NCBI GenBank assembly: GCA_910587035.1
Contig: CAJUMQ010000004.1
Coordinates: 84,540 to 148,539, forward strand
Direction: 5' to 3'
Origin: an uncultured Desulfovibrio sp.
GTDB lineage: Bacteria; Desulfobacterota; Desulfovibrionia; Desulfovibrionales; Desulfovibrionaceae
DNA length: 64,000 nt
Shown here: positions 34,160-42,312 of the stretch, in pieces
Layout: every line of letters starts with the position of its first letter
Position numbering within the stretch: the first letter of the stretch is position 1
Translations under genes and position numbers: made by a program
The notes under the pieces: model-generated
Told to the model about the DNA's origin: nothing
The model's input: the letters and a program-made list of their open reading frames with translations, nothing else
Databases searched by the model: none

Positions 34160-34276
34160 TGAGGCCAGGGGCGCTGTATACATATGCCTATTGAAAATGG
34201 ACATATGCGCCAGGCCGTATGGTTGAAATTGTCCCGATTTCAGCTGATACATACCATAATGCGCCCCTGGCTTCAT
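34160..34276. repeat. Hairpin repeat family 2, copy A
   Basis: A structure of about 117 bp bounded by inverted arms: GAGGCCAGGGGCGC at 34161-34174 and GCGCCCCTGGCTTC at 34261-34274, 13 of 14 positions paired. Its core at 34200-34229 is identical over 30 bp to 44610-44639. After the core, an inner hairpin reads GAAAT-TGTCCCG-ATTTC. It lies between glpC and the AEC permease gene and has no coding potential. Confidence 0.65.
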
Positions 34277-34355
34277 AAACCGCTTTTTTATTTTGACAAG
34301 ATTGACGCTGCCGTTTATTGTTCTGCCTCTCGCAGTTTGTAATATGGCATTTTAA

Positions 34356-35336
34356 GTGACTAATGCGGAAAGACTTGTCCTTACCCTGGCAATCATATTT
34401 GTCAGTCTCTGTCTTGGCTACTGGTGCAGGATTCTGACCGAAAAAGGCTCTCTATCCCTAAGCGCTCCCCAGCTTCTCACACTCAGAAAGCGCTTGCAGA
34501 CTTTTGCCATCTTTGGCTTGCTGCCTTTTTCCGCCATGCTTTCCCTCTGGGGGCTGCCCAAACCGGATTCCGGCCTCATAGCCCTGCCGCTGCTGGGTAT
34601 CGCCTCATACATCTGGGGGGGAGCGCTGGCCCTGTTTCTGGCCAGACTGTTAAAAATGGACCGTGCCAAAACAGGCAGTTTTTACTGTTGCGGCACATTT
34701 ACAAATCTCGGAGCCGTTGGCGCTCTGGTGTGCCTTGTCTTTTTGGGAGAAAATACCATTGCCCTGGTGGCCCTGTACCGCCTTTTTGAGGAAATTTACT
34801 ATTTCAGCGTCTCCTACCCCATCGCCGGCTGGTATGGGCAGAAAAACAGCGGAGCCACGCTCAGTTTCAGGGATTTCAAATTTTCTCCGGTTCTTGCGGT
34901 CATTCTGGCTGCCCTGGGCCTGGGCATCACACTAAACCTGCTCGGCGTTCCACGGCCGGAGCCACTTGGCATAGTGGCATCCGCGGCCATGCTTACGGCC
35001 ACGGTCTTTTTTCTGTTTTCCATAGGCCTGTCCCTCAAACTATCCAGGATGTTGTGCTACTGGCAGGCGGGGCTGGCCATCTGCGCCATCAAGTTCATTG
35101 GCGCTCCGCTGGCAATCATTGCCATTGCCGGCGGCATGGGCTACGGGACATACAATGACGGGCTGGCCCTGAAGGTTGTGGCCATTCTTTCGGCCATGCC
35201 GGTGGCAATGACAGCGCTGGTTCCGCCAACTCTTTTTGATCTGGATGTGGATCTGGCCAATGCCTGCTGGATATTCAGCACACTGGGCCTTATTGGTGTT
35301 TTGCCTGCGCTTCTGCTGCTGCTCCCACTCCTGTAG
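34356..35336 (+). CDS. AEC-type permease (auxin efflux carrier family)
   Basis: 326 residues with about ten hydrophobic segments, matching the size and layout of bacterial AEC/malonate-permease proteins. Typical features are GSFYCCGTFTNLGAVGALVCLVFLG in the middle, where the family has its TTFSNxGFxGLPL-type segment, and KFIGAPLAIIAIAGGMG followed by LSAMPVAMTALVPPTLFDLD near the end. Members carry carboxylates or related anions across the inner membrane. The start is GTG at 34356 with only a weak purine tract upstream, so the true start could differ slightly. It may form a unit with the TRAP genes. Confidence 0.75.
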   Translation: MTNAERLVLTLAIIFVSLCLGYWCRILTEKGSLSLSAPQLLTLRKRLQTFAIFGLLPFSAMLSLWGLPKPDSGLIALPLLGIASYIWGGALALFLARLLKMDRAKTGSFYCCGTFTNLGAVGALVCLVFLGENTIALVALYRLFEEIYYFSVSYPIAGWYGQKNSGATLSFRDFKFSPVLAVILAALGLGITLNLLGVPRPEPLGIVASAAMLTATVFFLFSIGLSLKLSRMLCYWQAGLAICAIKFIGAPLAIIAIAGGMGYGTYNDGLALKVVAILSAMPVAMTALVPPTLFDLDVDLANACWIFSTLGLIGVLPALLLLLPLL

Positions 35337-35384
35337 TGGCCACAGGAAGCCGCATTAATCTTAATCTTTCAAATGAGGTGTGAT

Positions 35385-36467
35385 GTGAAGGGGTTTTTGT
35401 CCAGAACAATCATGGTTTTTTTGGCCGTTTTTTGCCTTACGGCAGCAGCGGTCCAGGGCGCGGACTATAAAAATGAATACAAGCTCAGTGTAGTGCCCGG
35501 CGCCACATCCGGCTGGGGGCAGACCGCGACATATTTTGCCGATCTGGTGCGCGACAAGTCAAATGGCCGCATCAATATCAAGGTCTATCCCTCAAGCCAG
35601 CTGATCTCCGGCAAGCAGACTTCTGAATTTCTCATGCTGCGCAATGGCGCCATTGATTTCGCCCTTGCCTCCACCATCAACTGGTCGCCCCAGATCAAGG
35701 AGCTCAACCTCACCGCCCTGCCCTTTTTCCTGGCAGTGGAACCAGACCGCTACAAGGCCATGGATGCCATAATGGCAGGCAAATCCGGCCAGATGATGCG
35801 TGACGCCATTGAAAAGAAAGGCGTCAAAATCATTGGCTGGGCAGAAAACGGCTTCCGCGAACTTACCAGCAGCAAGGGGCCGGTGGAAAAACCGGAGGAT
35901 CTCAAGGGCATGAAAATAAGGGTTGTGGGCAGCCCCATATTTATCGAGACCTTCCGCGAGCTTGGCGCAAACCCCGTCAACATGAACTGGAGCGAGGCAA
36001 CCACAGGCTTTCAGCAGGGAGTTGTGGATGGTCAGGAAAATCCCACCAATGGCATCAACATCCCTCTCAAGATATGGGATTACCACAAGCATCACAGCGA
36101 TTGGCATTATATTATTGATCCGCTCCTCATGGGCGTCAATCCCAAGGTGTGGGACAGCTTCAGCCCCGAAGACCAAAAACTGCTGCTGGAATGCGCCGCC
36201 GAGGCCGAAAAATATGGCAAGGCTCTCTCCCGCATGGGCATGGACAATGGCAAGTCCGAGGCGTACCTCAAAAGCCTGGGCAAGACGCCGGAAATTACAG
36301 ATCCTTATGCCTATATGGAAAAGCAGGGCATGACAGTGACAAGGCCAACGCCTGAACAGATCGCCAAATTTTATGAGGCCACCCGCAATGTGCGCGACAA
36401 CTGGACAACCAAAATCGGGCCGGATCTTGTGAAGGCCGCGCAGGAAGACATGGCAAAAGCCAGATAG
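35385..36467 (+). CDS. dctP: TRAP transporter solute-binding protein (DctP family)
   Basis: 360 residues from the GTG at 35385, which has GAGGTG four bases upstream; an ATG at 35373 is the alternative. A signal peptide (about residues 1-26, cut near VQGA) sends it to the periplasm. The DctP core is visible: VKIIGWAENGFRELTSSKGPVEKPEDLKGMKIRVVGSPIFIETFRELGANPV, with the conserved Arg of the carboxylate-binding site in KIRV, and GVVDGQENP. It captures an organic acid and hands it to DctQM. The ligand is not predictable. A strong hairpin follows the stop. Confidence 0.95.
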   Translation: MKGFLSRTIMVFLAVFCLTAAAVQGADYKNEYKLSVVPGATSGWGQTATYFADLVRDKSNGRINIKVYPSSQLISGKQTSEFLMLRNGAIDFALASTINWSPQIKELNLTALPFFLAVEPDRYKAMDAIMAGKSGQMMRDAIEKKGVKIIGWAENGFRELTSSKGPVEKPEDLKGMKIRVVGSPIFIETFRELGANPVNMNWSEATTGFQQGVVDGQENPTNGINIPLKIWDYHKHHSDWHYIIDPLLMGVNPKVWDSFSPEDQKLLLECAAEAEKYGKALSRMGMDNGKSEAYLKSLGKTPEITDPYAYMEKQGMTVTRPTPEQIAKFYEATRNVRDNWTTKIGPDLVKAAQEDMAKAR

Positions 36468-36475
36468 ACCAGCAT

Positions 36476-36545
36476 GCCAGCCAACATTCCTGATGTTGCA
36501 TGATGCAGCAGCAGGAATGCCGGCTGGCGCGCCCCAACCGGGGCG
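36476..36545 (+). promoter_or_regulatory. Intercistronic double hairpin after dctP
   Basis: Arms at 36476-36492 and 36512-36528 (GCCAGCC..CATTCCTG with CAGGAATG..GGCTGGC) pair at 15 of 17 positions around a 19-base loop. A second stem, CGCCCC at 36530-36535 and GGGGCG at 36540-36545, abuts the ribosome-binding site of the next small gene. Such a block between a solute-binding protein and its permease genes commonly stabilises the upstream message and lowers downstream expression. Confidence 0.6.
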
Positions 36546-36557
36546 GGAGAAAAATGC

Positions 36558-36686
36558 ATGAAACCTGTTACAAAAATGCTTTGGCTGTTTGTGCTTATCA
36601 TTATCGCATCCGCGGTCTGCTTTGTGCTGCTGGATGATGAGGATACACGCGATTTGCCCACCCAGGGGCAGACTGTGCGGCAATAG
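36558..36686 (+). CDS. 42-residue single-span membrane protein inside the TRAP operon
   Basis: A short frame from ATG 36558 to TAG 36684-36686. GGGAG at 36545-36549 lies eight bases before the start. The protein starts MKPVTKMLWLFVLIIIASAV, has one hydrophobic helix at about residues 8-25, and ends with an acidic segment DDEDTRDLPTQGQ, the layout of a small inner-membrane protein. It stands between dctP and dctQ on the same strand. I know of no standard TRAP component of this kind. It could be an accessory or regulatory subunit. It may also be a chance frame, but position, start site and composition argue against that. Confidence 0.6.
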   Translation: MKPVTKMLWLFVLIIIASAVCFVLLDDEDTRDLPTQGQTVRQ

Positions 36687-36740
36687 AACCAATTAGGATC
36701 CGTATTCCCCAACCTGGCGCATCCTTGCCCCGGAGATGCC

Positions 36741-37211
36741 ATGCTGCGCTTTATTGTATCAAATTTTGAGGAAGTTCTTGGCTCCCTTCTCCTGGCTGCA
36801 ATGGCCGTGATAGCCTTTACCAATGTCATTGTACGCTATTGCACCACCTTTTCCTTTGCCTGGAGCGAGGAAATGACGGTAAACTTTTTTGTCTGGGTTA
36901 CAATGCTCGGAGCAGCCAGAGCATTTCGTGACGGCACCCATCTTTCCATGAGCATAGTCTATGAATCCCTGCCCAGGCTGGGCCGCCGCTGCTGCTATGT
37001 TCTGGCCTGTCTAATAGGCATTATTTTTTTTGGAGCCCTTATCTATACGGGCAGCCTGGAGGTGATGGACGAATATGAGCTCGAATCCATTTCAGAGTCT
37101 CTTGGCATTCCCGTCTGGTGGTATACCATCGCGACACCGCTTTTCTCCGCGCTTATAATTGCGCGAATGCTGCAAAGGGCATGGCAGGATTGGCACACAG
37201 GCAATATCTGA
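36741..37211 (+). CDS. dctQ: TRAP transporter small permease (DctQ family)
   Basis: 156 residues with four hydrophobic spans (VLGSLLLAAMAVIAFTNVIVRY, VTMLGAARAFR, CCYVLACLIGIIFFGALIY and WWYTIATPLFSALIIARML). FAWSEEMTVNFFVWVTMLGAARAFRDGTHLSM is the family signature. DctQ pairs with the large permease and contacts the solute-binding protein. Its upstream neighbour is the 42-residue membrane protein and the large permease follows 52 bases on. Confidence 0.93.
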   Translation: MLRFIVSNFEEVLGSLLLAAMAVIAFTNVIVRYCTTFSFAWSEEMTVNFFVWVTMLGAARAFRDGTHLSMSIVYESLPRLGRRCCYVLACLIGIIFFGALIYTGSLEVMDEYELESISESLGIPVWWYTIATPLFSALIIARMLQRAWQDWHTGNI

Positions 37212-37263
37212 CCTGATGCCGGCTGGCTTATTATTTCTGGCGCATGTAAAAATCCGGCGGTAA

Positions 37264-38568
37264 TTGACCTTGGATACATCCTTTTTTAATGACCCCGCCT
37301 TCTGGCTCCTGGCGCTTTTCATTGTTCCTCTTGTCTTTCGCGTGCCCATAGCCCTGGCCCTTGGATTCGCCGCCCTGGTGGTGGTCTGGAAATGGGATCT
37401 CGGCGTGGACATGCTCTCCTACAACTTCTTTGCCGGCATTGCCAAATTCCCGCTTCTGGCCATACCATTCTTCATACTTGCCGGCTACATCATGGAGAGA
37501 GCCGGCATTGCCTCCCGCATTGTCAGGCTTATGGAAGCGCTGACCGGCAACCTTACCGGCGGCCTTGCCATTGCCACTGTGGCCGTGGCCACATTCTGGG
37601 GGGCGGTCTCCGGCTCCGGCCCCGCCACTGTCGCCGCTCTTGGCCTGATACTCATTCCAGGCATGGTGCGGGCCGGTTATCACAAGGATTTCGCGGCGGC
37701 CACCGTGTCCGTCACCTCAGGGCTTGCCATTGTCATTCCCCCAAGCATTGCCTTCATCGTCTATGGCGGCATAGCCAATGTCTCTGTGCCGGCCCTCTTT
37801 GCCGGAGGCTTTGTGCCGGGCATCATAGTCGCCATTTTCATCATGGGAGCTGTGTATCTGATTTCCAGAAAAAAAGGATTCCGGGGCAACAAATCCGATA
37901 TTGGAGTTGGTGTGGCATTCCGTGAGGCTTTTTGGGGCGTGCTTACACCGGCCGTCATTTTGGGAGGCATCTACGGAGGCATCTTCACGCCCACAGAAGC
38001 CGCGGCTGTGGCTGTCTTTTATGGCCTTTTTGTTGGGGTTTTCATCTATCGCACCATCAACAGCCTCAAAATCGTTCTTGAGATCCTGGCTGTCAGCATG
38101 AAAGCCACGGCCATTGTCATGCTGGTGGTCACCTGCGCGGGCCTCTATTCCTGGGTGGCATCAACTGTCGGCCTGGTGGAACGCGGTTCAGCCATGCTGC
38201 TGTCCCTTTCGGACAATGCCTGGATGGTGCTTTTGATGATAAATGTCATCCTTCTCTTTGCCGGCATGTTGCTGGATGCCATTTCCATCTATTATGTTTT
38301 TCTGCCATTTCTGATGCCGATAATGGCCCATTTTCAATGGGATCCGGTATGGTTTGGCATCATGATGACAGTAAACCTGGCCGTGGGGCAGGTAACGCCG
38401 CCGGTAGCCGTAAATCTCTATGTGGGCGCCAACATCAGCGGACTCACCATGGAGCAGATCAGCAAGGCGGCCATACCGTTTATTTTCGCATCCCTGCTGG
38501 CCCTGGTGGTAATCATCGCATTGCCGCAACTCTCAACCTTCATGCCCAAACTTCTGGGCCTATATTGA
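37264..38568 (+). CDS. dctM: TRAP transporter large permease (DctM family)
   Basis: 434 residues, about a dozen membrane spans. Conserved blocks are VPIALALGFAALVV, PLLAIPFFILAGYIMERAGIASRIV, FWGAVSGSGPATVAALGLILIPGM and VITPPVAVNLYVGANISG-like text near residue 380 (VGQVTPPVAVNLYVG). It is the sodium-coupled transport channel. The start is TTG at 37264 with only a weak GGCGG upstream; a second TTG follows two codons later. It completes a full dctP-Q-M set. Confidence 0.95.
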   Translation: MTLDTSFFNDPAFWLLALFIVPLVFRVPIALALGFAALVVVWKWDLGVDMLSYNFFAGIAKFPLLAIPFFILAGYIMERAGIASRIVRLMEALTGNLTGGLAIATVAVATFWGAVSGSGPATVAALGLILIPGMVRAGYHKDFAAATVSVTSGLAIVIPPSIAFIVYGGIANVSVPALFAGGFVPGIIVAIFIMGAVYLISRKKGFRGNKSDIGVGVAFREAFWGVLTPAVILGGIYGGIFTPTEAAAVAVFYGLFVGVFIYRTINSLKIVLEILAVSMKATAIVMLVVTCAGLYSWVASTVGLVERGSAMLLSLSDNAWMVLLMINVILLFAGMLLDAISIYYVFLPFLMPIMAHFQWDPVWFGIMMTVNLAVGQVTPPVAVNLYVGANISGLTMEQISKAAIPFIFASLLALVVIIALPQLSTFMPKLLGLY

Positions 38569-38642
38569 TGAGCGCCAAAAACTTTTACGCTCTCAAAGCG
38601 TCCTGTCATTACGCAAACAGGATATCCTCAAAGGAGACAAAC

Positions 38643-39278
38643 ATGACTGCGAAAGCAAATATCAGCGCCCTGACTTTGGCCGCATTTTTTTTGCTGACCT
38701 GCGCCATTCTTACCCCTGCAAGCTCATTCTGCGCCAGCCCTGAGCAAAAAAACATCTTCAGGCAGCCCCTGGTAGCCTGGTTTTCTGTGCCTGACACCAC
38801 AGGACTGCTCGCAAAGGAAATCCACAGACAGGCTGGCGGCGACATAATCTGCATTGACTCTGGCTCCCCGGCCACAAAAAGCGGAAACAAGGCCAAATGG
38901 AATGGCGCCAAACTGCCGAATATTGACAAATATGACATAATTTTTCTGGGCTTCCCCATGTCCTCCGGTCAGCTGCCAATACCGGTGGTGGAGTTTATCT
39001 ATGAGAATGGTCTTGATGGCAAAACAATTGCCACCTTTGACGGCAATGGCGCGGACAGCAGGAGCCGCGGCCTTGCAAAGTTGAAAAAGCTTGTGCCCCA
39101 TGCAAGACTGTTGCAGCCTCTCCCATTGTCAACCAGCATGGATGGCCGCCATGAACATTCCGGCACATTCGTGAAAGATGCGGAAAAGGACATCACAAAA
39201 TGGCTGGAGGGGCTTGGCCCGGCGCTCATTGAAACCACAACCGGCAATCCGGCAATTTATCCCGATGGCGGCTATTAA
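38643..39278 (+). CDS. Exported flavodoxin-like protein
   Basis: 211 residues, with AAGGAG six bases before the ATG. A signal peptide is clear (ISALTLAAFFLLTCAILTPA, cut near SSFCAS; the Cys could also be a lipidation site, though the spacing is unusual). The mature part resembles the flavodoxin_4 fold: VAWFSVPDTTGLLAKEI, IDKYDIIFLGFPMSSGQLPIPVVEFI, GKTIATFDGNGADSRSRGLAKLKKL. The phosphate loop is degenerate compared with flavodoxin, so flavin binding is uncertain. It overlaps tgt by 14 bases, an odd pairing of a periplasmic protein with a tRNA enzyme. Confidence 0.72.
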   Translation: MTAKANISALTLAAFFLLTCAILTPASSFCASPEQKNIFRQPLVAWFSVPDTTGLLAKEIHRQAGGDIICIDSGSPATKSGNKAKWNGAKLPNIDKYDIIFLGFPMSSGQLPIPVVEFIYENGLDGKTIATFDGNGADSRSRGLAKLKKLVPHARLLQPLPLSTSMDGRHEHSGTFVKDAEKDITKWLEGLGPALIETTTGNPAIYPDGGY

Positions 39279-40419
39279 CAGTCCTGCCTTTTCGCCAATT
39301 CATACTGATGGCAGAGCCCGCGCTGGCATATTGCATACCGCCCACGGGGATATTCCCACTCCCATATTCATGCCCGTGGGCACAGTGGGCTCTGTCAAGG
39401 CGCTGGCGCCCGATGATCTGGAAAAGGTCGGCGCGCCCATAATTCTTGGCAACACCTACCATCTCTACCTGCGCCCTGGCGATGAATTAATAGCCCGCCA
39501 TGGGGGTCTGCATGGCTTCGCCTCCTGGCCCGGAGCCATCCTCACTGACAGCGGCGGCTTCCAGATTTTCAGCCTGAACAGCCTGCGCAAGATCTTTCCG
39601 GAAGGGGTGGAATTCCGCTCCCACCTTAATGGCGCCCGCTGTTTTTTCACGCCGCAAAAGGTCATTGACATCCAGCGCAATCTCAACAGCGACATCATGA
39701 TGGTGCTGGATGAATGTGTGCCCTATGGCTCAAGTTATGAATATACCGAAAAATCAGTCGCGCTCACCACATCCTGGGCCAAAATGGCAAGGGAGGCCTG
39801 GCCGGCCGGCAGTGGCACCAATCTGCTTTTTGGCATTGTCCAGGGCGGTTTTTTCAGGGATCTGCGCAAACGGTCGGCGGAAGAGATCTGCGCCATTGAT
39901 TTTGACGGTTTCGCCATTGGCGGCCTGTCTGTGGGCGAGGACAAACATCTGCTGCATGAGATGCTTGATTACACAGCGGAACTCATGCCAAAGGACAAGG
40001 CCCGCTACCTGATGGGAGTTGGCACTCCCCTGGATATAGTTCTGGGCATCAACAGCGGCATTGACATGTTTGACTGCGTTTTGCCCACCCGCAATGCCAG
40101 AAATGGCACCCTTTATACGTCCCTTGGCAAAATCAACATCAAGGGCAGCCTCTATGCCGAGGACGATTTGCCCCTTGATCCCGCCTGTGACTGCTATACC
40201 TGCAGGACATTCTCCCGGGCCTATCTGCGGCATTTGTACGCGGCAAAGGAGCTGCTGGCATTTCGTCTCAATTCCCTGCACAACCTGACCTATTTTCTGA
40301 AACTGGCGCGCAGCGCGAGGGCGGCCATCCTGCAAAACAGGTATCAGGATTTTTTAAATGAAATAGCCGCCCTGTATCCTGATGAGGCTGCCAGAAGCGG
40401 CTATTTTGGTCAGTTTTGA
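39265..40419 (+). CDS. tgt: Queuine tRNA-ribosyltransferase
   Basis: 384 residues from the ATG at 39265, inside the end of the preceding gene. Substrate Asp motif TDSGGFQIFSL, glycine block GIVQGGFFRDLR, nucleophile Asp in MFDCVLPTRNARNG, and the zinc site CDCYTC with a following His (YLRHLY) are all present. Tgt exchanges guanine 34 of GUN anticodon tRNAs for preQ1. The initial position of the TRAP operon upstream suggests that part of its expression comes from read-through. A queuosine-precursor-type transporter gene converges on it. Confidence 0.97.
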   Translation: MAAINSPAFSPIHTDGRARAGILHTAHGDIPTPIFMPVGTVGSVKALAPDDLEKVGAPIILGNTYHLYLRPGDELIARHGGLHGFASWPGAILTDSGGFQIFSLNSLRKIFPEGVEFRSHLNGARCFFTPQKVIDIQRNLNSDIMMVLDECVPYGSSYEYTEKSVALTTSWAKMAREAWPAGSGTNLLFGIVQGGFFRDLRKRSAEEICAIDFDGFAIGGLSVGEDKHLLHEMLDYTAELMPKDKARYLMGVGTPLDIVLGINSGIDMFDCVLPTRNARNGTLYTSLGKINIKGSLYAEDDLPLDPACDCYTCRTFSRAYLRHLYAAKELLAFRLNSLHNLTYFLKLARSARAAILQNRYQDFLNEIAALYPDEAARSGYFGQF

Positions 40420-40437
40420 CCAAGATATGAACTGGCA

Positions 40438-40935
40438 TCAGGCCAATTGCGGATTTGCCGCAGCCCTCACCTCACGCCTGCGCACCAGCAAAAAAACTAT
40501 AATGGCGCCAAAAATTTTGGAAAGGCTCATTATGCCCACGCTGACTGGAGAGGCTATGCCCACAAGGGTCAGAAATACAAGACTGTCCAAAGGCGCTCCC
40601 AGCAGACTGGAGATCAGGATGCGCTGGGAGAAGGGTTTGCGTGTGAAGGAATAGAGCGCCCAGTCTCCGAGCTCTCCGACCGCAAAGGCCAGCGCGCTTG
40701 CAACCGCGAGCTTGGGGCTGGCCATCCACCAGCTTATGACACAGCCGCAAAGCATTGCCACAAGCACCAGATGCCCCACTCTTCTTTGTGCGAAATCGCG
40801 CACGACAAAAACAAACCCCACCACCAGCGCGGCCGGGGACCACAAGTCGCCTCCTGGGAGCGCCACCAGGGGCGTTATTTCAAAAAGCCAGTTCACGCCT
40901 GCAATCAGGGCGATATAGGTCAGAAGGGTTGCCAT
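40438..40935 (-). CDS. Queuosine-precursor-type transporter (VUT/YhhQ-like)
   Basis: 165 residues with five or six hydrophobic segments. FVFVVRDFAQRRVGHLVLVAML followed by ALAFAVGELGDWALYSFTRK and SSLLGAPLDSLVFLTLVGI is the pattern of the VUT family, the group of small permeases that includes the preQ0/preQ1 importer YhhQ. Placed tail to tail with tgt, 18 bases apart, it fits a role in salvage of a 7-deazaguanine precursor. Transport of preQ0 by this particular protein is inferred from the family and the neighbour. Confidence 0.7.
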   Translation of the reverse strand: MATLLTYIALIAGVNWLFEITPLVALPGGDLWSPAALVVGFVFVVRDFAQRRVGHLVLVAMLCGCVISWWMASPKLAVASALAFAVGELGDWALYSFTRKPFSQRILISSLLGAPLDSLVFLTLVGIASPVSVGIMSLSKIFGAIIVFLLVRRREVRAAANPQLA

Positions 40936-41043
40936 GTCACTCCCTTAAAATTTCATGGTTGATTTATCCGCTTTCAATAAATCCAATGCCAATGGCAGTC
41001 AAGGCGCGACAGAGAATGTCCCTCCTCCCATGCCCATGAATAC

Positions 41044-41079
41044 AAACCGCCCCGGGCACAGGGATGGACACCGGGGCGG
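41044..41079 (-). terminator. GC-rich terminator after the DUF362 gene
   Basis: A perfect 9-bp stem (CCGCCCCGG at 41047-41055, CCGGGGCGG at 41071-41079) with a 15-base loop lies 21 bases downstream of the DUF362 stop. On the minus strand it is followed by TTTGTATT, a weak T tract. Confidence 0.6.
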
Positions 41080-41100
41080 CAAAACGGAGAGATGTGAAAA

Positions 41101-42165
41101 CTACTTCACCACAATGAGCTCATACTGGGGATTGCCCATCTTATGCTCTGCCATGGCGGAAAGCTGGCGCAGGCCATGCCGGCTCTCAATGCGTTCCACC
41201 AGATCATGGTTATCGGACTGGGGCTGCCCAAAAACAAGATCGCATGCGGCCTGGTCAATGGCCAGCAAATCTGTTGATGCAAGAATGCCGATATCCTTGA
41301 TGGTTGGCTTTTTGGCGCTCTGCCCAGCGCAATCACAGTCCACGGACATATTGCGCAAGACATTGATATATGTGATGCGCTTGCCAAAATGATCCTGCAC
41401 GGCCTTGGCCGAATCCGCCATGAGCTCCATCAGCTTTTCTTTGGCAGGCCATTTGCTCCAGTCCGCCGGCGGTGTGCCCTCCACGCCATGCACCTGCCTT
41501 TTGCCCACCTGTCCGGAGGCGCAGCCAATGGCGATATTCTTCATGGAGCCGCCAAAACCACCCATGGCATGCCCCTTGAAATGAGTCAGGACAAGCATGG
41601 AATCATAATCCATGATGCCCTTGCCCATGGCCACTTCCTTGAGATGAAAGCCGCCTTCAACAGGCAGATTGACATCTCCGTGCTCATCCATGATATCCAC
41701 AGGGCAGAATGTCCAGCCATTGACCTGCAGGGTTTCCCTGTGGTCTTTTGTTGTGTAGCGGTCACCCTGGTAAAGGGTGTTTGTCTCCACAATATTGCTG
41801 TTGGGGATCTGCTCCTGCAGAGCCTTCACCATGTCCCGTGGCAGAATGTTTGGGCCATTTTTTTCGCCTGTATGCAGCTTTATGGCCACCTTGCCATAAA
41901 TGCCATCATTAACCAGGTTATAAAGTTTTATCAGGCTGGCCGCATCAATCACCGGCGAGAAATAAACTTTTGCCACAGATCCCTTGGCCTGCCCTGGCTC
42001 CACCCTGCGGGAGCCAATAACCGGCGTTTTCTGGGGGGCCGCCGCCTCGGCAGCCCATGCGGCATCTCCGCCCAGACCAAGAACAGCCGGGGCAAGAGCC
42101 GTGGCGCAGGCAGCAAGGGCGGATGTCTTCAGAAGCTTTCTGCGCGAAAATTTCAGTTTGTCCAT
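41101..42165 (-). CDS. Tat-exported DUF362 protein
   Basis: 354 residues from the ATG at 42165, which has AAGGAGG six bases upstream; a TTG two codons earlier is less likely. The N-terminus KLKFSRRKLLKTSALAACATALAPAV is a twin-arginine signal, so the protein is probably exported folded with a cofactor. The body matches DUF362: VAIKLHTGE, THFKGHAMGGFGGSMKNIAIGCASGQVGKRQVH and GILASTDLLAIDQAACDLVFG. DUF362 is related to iron-sulfur proteins but this copy has no ferredoxin tail; scattered cysteines are seen near residue 280 (CDC). Its reaction is unknown. It is divergent from an AraC-family regulator, which probably controls it. Confidence 0.85.
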   Translation of the reverse strand: MDKLKFSRRKLLKTSALAACATALAPAVLGLGGDAAWAAEAAAPQKTPVIGSRRVEPGQAKGSVAKVYFSPVIDAASLIKLYNLVNDGIYGKVAIKLHTGEKNGPNILPRDMVKALQEQIPNSNIVETNTLYQGDRYTTKDHRETLQVNGWTFCPVDIMDEHGDVNLPVEGGFHLKEVAMGKGIMDYDSMLVLTHFKGHAMGGFGGSMKNIAIGCASGQVGKRQVHGVEGTPPADWSKWPAKEKLMELMADSAKAVQDHFGKRITYINVLRNMSVDCDCAGQSAKKPTIKDIGILASTDLLAIDQAACDLVFGQPQSDNHDLVERIESRHGLRQLSAMAEHKMGNPQYELIVVK

Positions 42166-42254
42166 AATCAACCCTCCTTGACTATCTTCCGGCGAATTTT
42201 AAACATTAATTCAAGACGAAGTATAAACAATCCTGCCAAAAAATTGCCTTTTTA

Positions 42255-42282
42255 TTGCGCTTTATGGCCCATGCCATATTAA
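42255..42282 (+). promoter_or_regulatory. Possible promoter of the AraC-family gene
   Basis: TTGCGC at 42255-42260 and TATTAA at 42277-42282 are 16 bases apart, a plausible sigma-70 pair. If real, it makes the ATG at 42289 unlikely as the start and supports the ATG at 42313. Confidence 0.35.
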
Positions 42283-42312
42283 TCTGCTATGTATTCGCCA
42301 AGAGGTATGTCC

